From positions 248,001 through 312,000 of the forward strand of contig JAVFKD010000013.1 of the NCBI GenBank assembly GCA_036429605.1: a stretch of 64,000 nucleotides of DNA, read 5' to 3'. Shown piece by piece: positions 58,276-64,000 of this stretch. Origin of the DNA: Cladobotryum mycophilum. Its lineage: Eukaryota; Ascomycota; Sordariomycetes; Hypocreales; Hypocreaceae. Made by a program: the position numbers and the translations under genes. The notes below the pieces were generated by a model. The model worked only from the letters and a program-made list of their open reading frames with translations. It ran no database searches and was not told the DNA's origin. Numbering within the stretch: the stretch's first letter is position 1; each line of letters starts with the position of its first letter.

Positions 58276-60599
58276 ATGGATCAAGGAATAGAGCGGAGTA
58301 ATTCGGCCTCGGACATACACTCGATTGGCTCATCTACTCAGCCTGCCCCTCGAAGGGCTAGAACTCGGGCTCGGGTTAGTGCCGCCTGCGTTCGGTGTCA
58401 GAAGCGCAAGATCAGGGTATGTATGCATTTCATGTCACTCTTACTTTTAACGCCCCAGTATAAATTAGCCATGATATATATCTGATAAGTGTCCAGTGCG
58501 ACGGGGTACTACCTATATGTAGTGCCTGTCAGAAAGCGGGTGCTCGCTGTATCGATGGTGGAACCTCGCGTCAAATCCCCCGCAAGTAAGTTATCGTCTA
58601 CCAAGCATCACCCGTCGCCTTGGCTATTGACTGTAACCCCCTTAGCTATATGACCGAACTAGAAGCGCGAGTGGCGTGGCTGGAGTCTATTGTTCGTGAG
58701 AAATGCCCGGAAGTAGACCTTAGTGCGGGGCCTGGTCAGCCCTCAACCAGCGGACAAGCGGCGACCGAACCCCCTGAAAACCAGGATGCCCATGATTCCC
58801 CGGACAAGACCTCTTCGCATGGAATCACAGAACAGATTGGTCTCATATCCGTATCTGCTGGAGCAGATCTCCGATATCTAGGACCGTCTAGTGGCCTCTT
58901 CTTCACCAAGTATGTCCTCGCAGGTCTATCACGAGCGGCAGACATTGAAGCATCAAGCCTTCATATTTCCATCTTACCGTATAACGACGATCTGCAAATT
59001 GCTGGAGATGTGTTTCAAGCTGAAGCCCAGGACCTCCCACTGGACCGAAGACACACCATGTTACTCTCCCAAATGTACTTTGACACTGTCCATTTGCAAT
59101 TTCCCTTTTTACACGAGCCGACGCACATGGAAATTATTGGAAAATTGTACGATGGCGCTGGTGTCGAGCCGGAAGAGGAGTTTCAAGTCTTTCTAGTTCT
59201 GGCTATTGGGGCAACCATTCTCTCTCGCCGGTCCAGGAGATACTTCTCCGCTGAAGGGTTTTACGTCTCCGCTACCCAACGTTTGGACTCAATCTTCGGT
59301 GTGGCCTCTCTCACAGGGATCCAGTGTAACTTGCTTCTGGAAATGTACAGCATGTATAGTCCTTCATCGGGCTTGAGTCTTTGGACACTTCACTATCAAT
59401 CCCTTGCTTCCACGCTGGAGTTGGGCCTGCAACGCGATGTTCGAAGCATTCGTCACTTCACCTCTCTGCAAATTGAGCTACGCACAAGAGTGTTTTGGTC
59501 CGTATACACCATGGACCGGCTTCTCTCAACTACGATGGGGAGGCCGATTGGACTCGTGGACGAGCAGTGCGAGCTGAGGGTTGGTAGCATTCACCAATTG
59601 AAACCAGATATTCCGCTGCTAACAAACCGATTTTAGATACCAATGGATATCAGTGATCATGAGCTAACGCCAGAAAGAGTCGATATCACGGGGCGGGATC
59701 CCGGAACTCTGACCAACATGTCCAGCGCAATCCACCTTTTCAAACTAAGCAGATTTGCCACGGAGATCAAGTGCACATCATATTGCGTCGATCGGGAATA
59801 CCCACCTTACACAACACCTCGTATCACCGATCCCAACGCGTGGCTACCAGATATCTTGAGTCGCTTACGAAAGTGGAGAATGGAGATCCCTAGGTATCCG
59901 GAGGGTGATCGCCGATACTACCTAAACCACATTTGCGACATCAAGTACCACGAGCTTATGATGCTGCTCCTTCGCCCAAGCCCCATGCTCCGACAACCGA
60001 CAAAGGCCGCAATCGGTGATTGCTTCTCGAGCGCCATTGACTGCAGCAAGCTCTACGCGACACTTTATCGCGAGAACCAATTGCAGTATGGTTGGATAAC
60101 CATTCATTCGCTCTTCCTGTGCACTATTACGCTATTCTACTGTGTCTGGACGCCAAATGGTGTAGCCGATGATGCGAGCTTCGATTTCGATTCCCTGGCA
60201 AGTGCGCTGAAATCTACCTCCGATATTCTCAGCGCGATCGGGGAGTACTGGCCGGAAGCAAAGAGAAGCCGTGACGTTTTAGATCGAATCTTCACAGCGA
60301 CGATGCGGCGTTTTTCTCGGAGACAGTATCAACAAGAGCAGAGGTCCTCATCCTCATCCCTAGCACAGTTTAGCGGTATGCCTCCGACAGAAACGTGGAG
60401 CAGCACTTTCGGAGGAGTGGGAGAGCCTACAATTGATGCACAGCCCTTGCAGGACTTGTCAGCAGCGGAAATCTCTCAAGGGATGGATATTAACTTCCCT
60501 CCGTACTTGGCTGCACAATTAGATTCGTTCATGACAACAGACTGGCTGTCATACTTTATGAGTTCGGATGAATTTGGGCATAATGCAGAAGGGGTCTAG
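58276..60599 (+). CDS. Zn2Cys6 transcription factor with fungal-specific TF domain
   Basis: Exons 58276-58416, 58497-58585, 58646-59579 and 59637-60599; introns of 80, 60 and 57 bp; 708 residues. The binuclear cluster is Cys38-x2-Cys41-x6-Cys48-x6-Cys55-x2-Cys58-x6-Cys65 and is formed only after intron 1 is removed between Arg47 and Cys48. A short coiled-coil linker follows (YMTELEARVAWLESIV). The middle is a fungal-specific transcription factor domain (YFDTVHLQFPFLHEP, TRVFWSVYTMDRLLSTTMGRP). The last intron (GTTGGT...TTTTAG, with CTAAC before the acceptor) removes an in-frame TAG at 59634-59636 and joins CELR to IPMDISD, which fits the family. It is a nuclear DNA-binding regulator, probably of the adjacent dehydrogenase and of itself given the shared CGG-N6-CCG sites. 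Confidence 0.92.
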
Positions 60600-60889
60600 A
60601 AGCTACATCTTATCTAATACTATTTTATTCAGTACGAAGCCGGAAGTATAAGCTACATAGCCACTGACTGGTTGTATCTCCTGTAGAAACAGTAATAGAG
60701 CAACAGAGGTAATAACTTGGAACGATTGGATAAAGATGAGCGCTAGAGTGTTAGGTCTTAGTAAATAAAAGTTTAAGACTTAAAAGCTTTTATTATGATG
60801 GAGCCAGGTGTACTTGAGCGTAAGGAGGCTTATCTTCCGATTTGGGATGCCGGAAAAACGAATACCAGAACAGCTCGAAGGATAAAACA
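60600..60889. other. 3' flank of the regulator gene
   Basis: About 290 bp of ordinary composition following the regulator stop; nothing recognised. Confidence 0.4.
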
Positions 60890-61237
60890 GGATTATTAAT
60901 ATTTTTATATAATAGTATTAATAATTAATTTTTTACTTTTATTTATTTATTTAACTTAATTATTTTTATTTTTATTTTTAGATTATAATATTTATATATT
61001 AATTTTTATTGTTTTTTATTATCTAAAGTAATTAAATATTTATTTTTATATTTATTTTTGGATTAAATTAATTATTTGGATATTAAATAATATTAATATA
61101 ATTATTTACTATTAATACTTAATAATAGAACTATAATACTTTAACTTATTTCTTAATCTCGCTTTAATCTACTGCTAATATTAAACACTACGGTCTAGGT
61201 TAACCTTATTAGGAAACGCCTGGAACATTACAGTAAT
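60890..61237 (+). repeat. Family 1 LTR remnant, RIP-mutated
   Basis: 61100-61237 aligns with the end of the solo LTR at 53116-53511 (TTAATCTCGC, then AGGAAACGCC and GGAACATTACA), with many C-to-T changes. The left part, from about 60890, is AT-rich and probably the rest of the same LTR, but its 5' boundary is not clear. It is a small AT-rich island inside the gene region. Confidence 0.6.
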
Positions 61238-61481
61238 ATCTATGGTTATAGCGGGGATAAAGTTGCCTGGGGTCGCACCCTACGAATGGTAATCGGGACT
61301 GTATGGCTAGAGTCGCGTTGATTAGTGTTGTTTTTAGTATGATGGTAGTGGGTATGGGAAGCTGGACCCTCGCTTATGTCGTTGTAGTCTGCTCGACTCA
61401 GGTACTCAGGCATTACTCAGGCGCTGCTCATGTTAAAGCGGCACCAGCTCAGGAATCCAAATAAGGAAGGAAATATTTAAT
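61238..61481. repeat. Dispersed repeat, less mutated copy
   Basis: 61335-61481 matches the segment beginning about 53535, but keeps normal composition (for example CATTACTCAGGCGCTGCTC). It sits directly before a candidate LTR start at 61482, so it could be the 3' internal end of an LTR element. 61238-61334 has no match. Confidence 0.5.
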
Positions 61482-61772
61482 GTTGGAATTCAGATAGTAT
61501 ATTGGTCTTTATTAAAGACACCAATCAAGCACCTTGAGTATACAAACCGGATGTTTAATAAATGTTACATCCGGTAATAAACCGGAGAATGTTGCAATAT
61601 CTACTCCGTAATAGACCGCGTTTTAGTTGTCCAAGACATAATCGAAGAGTCTAATTCGCACCCTGAAATAAAACTGAGGACTCCCTGCGATTCCTCCTTT
61701 TACTTTTTTACTCTAAGAGTTTAGTATTCAATCACTTGTTCTCTAAATAATGTGCCATTTGTTACTATTAAC
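61482..61772 (+). repeat. Candidate Copia-type LTR
   Basis: A 291 bp stretch starting TGTTGGAATTC and ending TTACTATTAACA. The terminal TGTT/AACA and the TGTTGGAATTC start are typical of fungal Copia LTRs. No flanking duplication is convincing, and the mate copy near 53672 covers only the first part. Moderate to low confidence. Confidence 0.4.
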
Positions 61773-63623
61773 ACCTCAGTTGGCATGTTGGCGTATTGGG
61801 CGGATAAACAAACCTACCTTAATCTATTACAGTGTTAACGTAGATGTTCCTGGGCTGCTCAGCTCTGCTTGCGTAATGATAGCAATTTTCTCAAAGCTTG
61901 TTCATTTCGCCAAGTCTATAGCAAATTGCGGCGCTGTATATACCATAGGCGAGGGCTACCTGCACGAGCCCTACGGCTGCTGTATATAGCTTGCATAAGC
62001 TCTATAGTAGATTATGGAGTCCCTCTTTGGTACAAGGGACCAGGACAAAAAAACCTCATCTACCAACTCCAACAGCTACAGAACCTTGCCCTAGCCAGGA
62101 TACTAGGGGCCTTCAAGAGGTCCCCTTATAAGGCACTGGAACTGGAAGCAGCTATCCCCCCGGTTGAAGTTAGACTCCAAAAAGCCTGCCTTAAGTACGG
62201 CCTCCGCACTCAAACCCTCTCAGAAACCCACCCAATCCGATTAGCCATAACTAGTACAGCTGCACCAACACAACTCACTAGGTTATTAGCTAGCCTTGAT
62301 AAAGCTATTGGAAAGTATGAGAGAATAGAAAGACAAGATTTAGTTTGGCAGGCCCCTTGGAATAAGGAACCTAAAGCTACTATCCTAATCAGCCAAGCCT
62401 CCAAGAAGGAAGCCAAAAAGCAACACCTACAGTTACTAGAAGACCTTACCTTTGATAACTACCGAGCCTTCTATACAGACGGCTCGCAGGGTACTCATAA
62501 AGGTACTAGCACTAACTCATGTGCATACTATGAAGACAGCCCAAGCCGGCAAACTGAAGCAGCGAAAACAGCGAGAGTAGCAAGATTCTGGAACCTAGGA
62601 CCTTACATAGAAGTAGCTGATGCCGAGCTTATAGCAATCTCTAAGGTCCTAGATGCCCTACTATTATCCAGGACAAACCAACCAACAGCCTATATCTTTG
62701 TTGACAGCCAAGCAGCTATAATGAAGATCAAAGGCCCTGGAGAGATTAGTTACAGAATCCGGGCTCAGCTGCACCTCCTATCACAGCAAAGCATAGCCAT
62801 TACAGTTGCCTGGGTACCCAGCCACACAGGGATCCCAGGGAATGAAATAGCTGATCAGTTAGCTAAGAAAGGGCTAGAAGCCTCGTATAGAGGCCGCCCA
62901 TACGCCTCTCTTAGCTACCTAAACCGGAAGATAAGAAAAGTCATAGTACAGCAGTGGCAGACTAGCTGGGCCAGTGAAGAGATGAGAGAGGAGACAGGCC
63001 AGAGAGCGAGAGGCCTAGGCACCCAATACCGCAGGATAGCTCAAGATAACCTTAGCTTTTCGCTAAAAGCTAACCTAGTCAAGGGACCGAGATCAACCCA
63101 GTCAGCCTATATCCAGCTAAAACTAGGGATAGGGTATCTTAAAAGCTATCAAAAAGCCATAAAGAACCTCCCTGACGACCGCTGTAGATGTAGCCAACGA
63201 CACACAACGCAACACCTGCTGCTACGCTGTAGCAGATACCAAGGGCCTAGAAAGGCCCTGCAGAAGGCCTTAGGGCCAGGAGCCCAGCTAACGTTACAGA
63301 AGCTCTTCACAACAAAACTAGGAAAGGAAGCCCTAATAGGCTTCCTTACTAGCACGAAGATCTGTACGCGAAGCTGGTTTTTAGAAGAGTAGATATAGGC
63401 TGATTAGTTAGCTAGTCAGCCTAGAGGCTAAGGGACATACATAACGCTTGGAACTAGGAGAAAGAAAACCACCAACTGGAAAACACAATGCCTTATACTG
63501 TTAGCTTGAAAGCTAGCCAGCTAGCTACTATTCTAGAAAGTCACTGTACAGTAAGCTTTTAGATAGATAGATAGCCGCTTCATAGGCCTTCGGCCTCCAT
63601 AAGCGTAATGAATGAAAAAAAAA
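61773..63623 (+). mobile_element. 5'-truncated LINE (Tad-like) with intact RNase H frame
   Basis: The open frame 61869-63392 (stop at 63390-63392) has no proper start codon and begins inside a reverse transcriptase C-terminal region (LLYIACISSIVDYGVPLWYKG). An RNase H domain follows with all four acidic residues: FYTDGSQ, DAELIAI, FVDSQAA and GNEIADQLA. A CCHC-type knuckle near the end reads CRCSQRHTTQHLLLRC. This is the ORF2 C-terminus of a Tad1-type non-LTR element. After the stop come a GATA tetramer repeat (63561-63574), a small hairpin AGGCC-TTC-GGCCT (63584-63596) and nine A residues (63615-63623), plausibly the 3' tail. 5' truncation is normal for LINEs. Unlike the LTR and TIR elements it is not RIP-mutated. 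The left boundary is approximate. Confidence 0.82.
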
Positions 63624-63773
63624 TACCATAGGCGAGCTCCGGATCTCGGCTCAGATATAAGATGAATGCCTCGTTTCCACATCCCAAGCACGCCATTCCC
63701 CTCCTTCTTCGCCCAGTTCCTACTCGTCCTCGTATACACGCGTTGAAAAGTGGAAATTTCCATTAGCAATATC

Positions 63774-63953
63774 CTATATGCATGAGTGGCGAAGCAGTTG
63801 CATTGCCTCCGGCAAAACACCCTTGACAAAACTCTGGCCGATGTTGCACGTGTGGTTCTGCAAGGAGTTGGTACATCCAAGATAGATGCTGGCGTGGTTG
63901 CCGCCAGAAGGCGGCAAGTCAAATTTCAGCCTCATATCCTCAGATAACAACAT
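63774..63953 (-). CDS. Possible last exon of a gene extending past the window
   Basis: The minus-strand frame from 63953 to a TAG at 63776-63774 reads as a well-composed peptide (about 59 residues, with FDLPPSGGNH, NHTCNIGQSF and GVLPEAMQLL). An AG acceptor-like position lies just upstream, so it could be the 3' exon of a gene continuing to the right. A different overlapping frame on the same strand (63922-63533) is longer but has poor composition. I do not recognise a family. Confidence 0.25.
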   Translation of the reverse strand: MLLSEDMRLKFDLPPSGGNHASIYLGCTNSLQNHTCNIGQSFVKGVLPEAMQLLRHSCI

Positions 63954-64000
63954 ATTGCAGCTACATATACGGAAAATTTAATTCCAGCCTATTAAAGCAA

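Noticed and set aside
59643..60599. Separate gene downstream of the Zn2Cys6 regulator
   Set aside because: Same frame as the preceding exon; a 57 bp intron with good splice and branch sites removes the intervening TAG and joins a typical fungal transcription factor domain.
63533..63922. 129-residue minus-strand open frame near the right edge
   Set aside because: It runs through the LINE 3' tail, A run and GATA repeat and has poor protein-like composition; another minus-strand frame (63953-63774) looks more protein-like.

Overview
The window comes from a filamentous ascomycete (Pezizomycotina; the order cannot be fixed from sequence alone). It has eukaryotic genes with short GT-AG introns (49-80 bp where I could place them), fungal-type families (HET domain, Zn2Cys6 regulator with fungal transcription factor domain, fungal alpha-kinase), and long blocks of extreme AT content built from transposons whose CpA/TpG and CpG dinucleotides have largely become TpA. 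That is the mark of repeat-induced point mutation (RIP).

Layout. 1-26.5 kb: AT-rich block of nested, RIP-mutated transposons. I resolve two copies of a 1.865 kb terminal-inverted-repeat (TIR) DNA element, LTR family 1 (ends TGTGACG/CGTCACA before mutation) and LTR family 2 (ends TGTTAAA/TTTAACA), several with intact target-site duplications, including a three-deep nest. 26.5-44.05 kb: gene island with a caspase-like protease (-) and a CHAT-domain protease (+) transcribed divergently, a decayed HET gene (-), a bacterial-like TPR protein (-), a rhodanese (+), a CCCH/RBR-type ubiquitin ligase (+, three exons) and an alpha-kinase (-). 44.09-53.1 kb: second AT-rich block, essentially one TIR element split by one complete family 1 LTR element. 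53.1-64 kb: second gene island with an unmutated solo LTR, a PGAP4-like glycosyltransferase (-), a zinc alcohol dehydrogenase (+, three exons), a Zn2Cys6 regulator (+, four exons), remnants of LTR repeats, and a 5'-truncated LINE with an intact RNase H domain. A possible last exon of a further gene lies at the right edge.

How the genes fit together. The first island is rich in families tied to fungal self/non-self recognition and regulated cell death: two caspase-clan proteases sharing one 421 bp promoter region, a HET gene, an RBR ligase with RNA-binding zinc fingers, and an alpha-kinase. The protease pair is the best candidate for an uncharacterised system. In the second island the dehydrogenase and the regulator are tandem, and both upstream regions hold a perfect CGG-N6-CCG site, as expected of a small self-regulated metabolic module.

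Motifs, reading frames, splice sites, repeat ends and duplications are read directly from the sequence. Family assignments rest on recognised motifs, without database searches. Functions of the systems are inferred.
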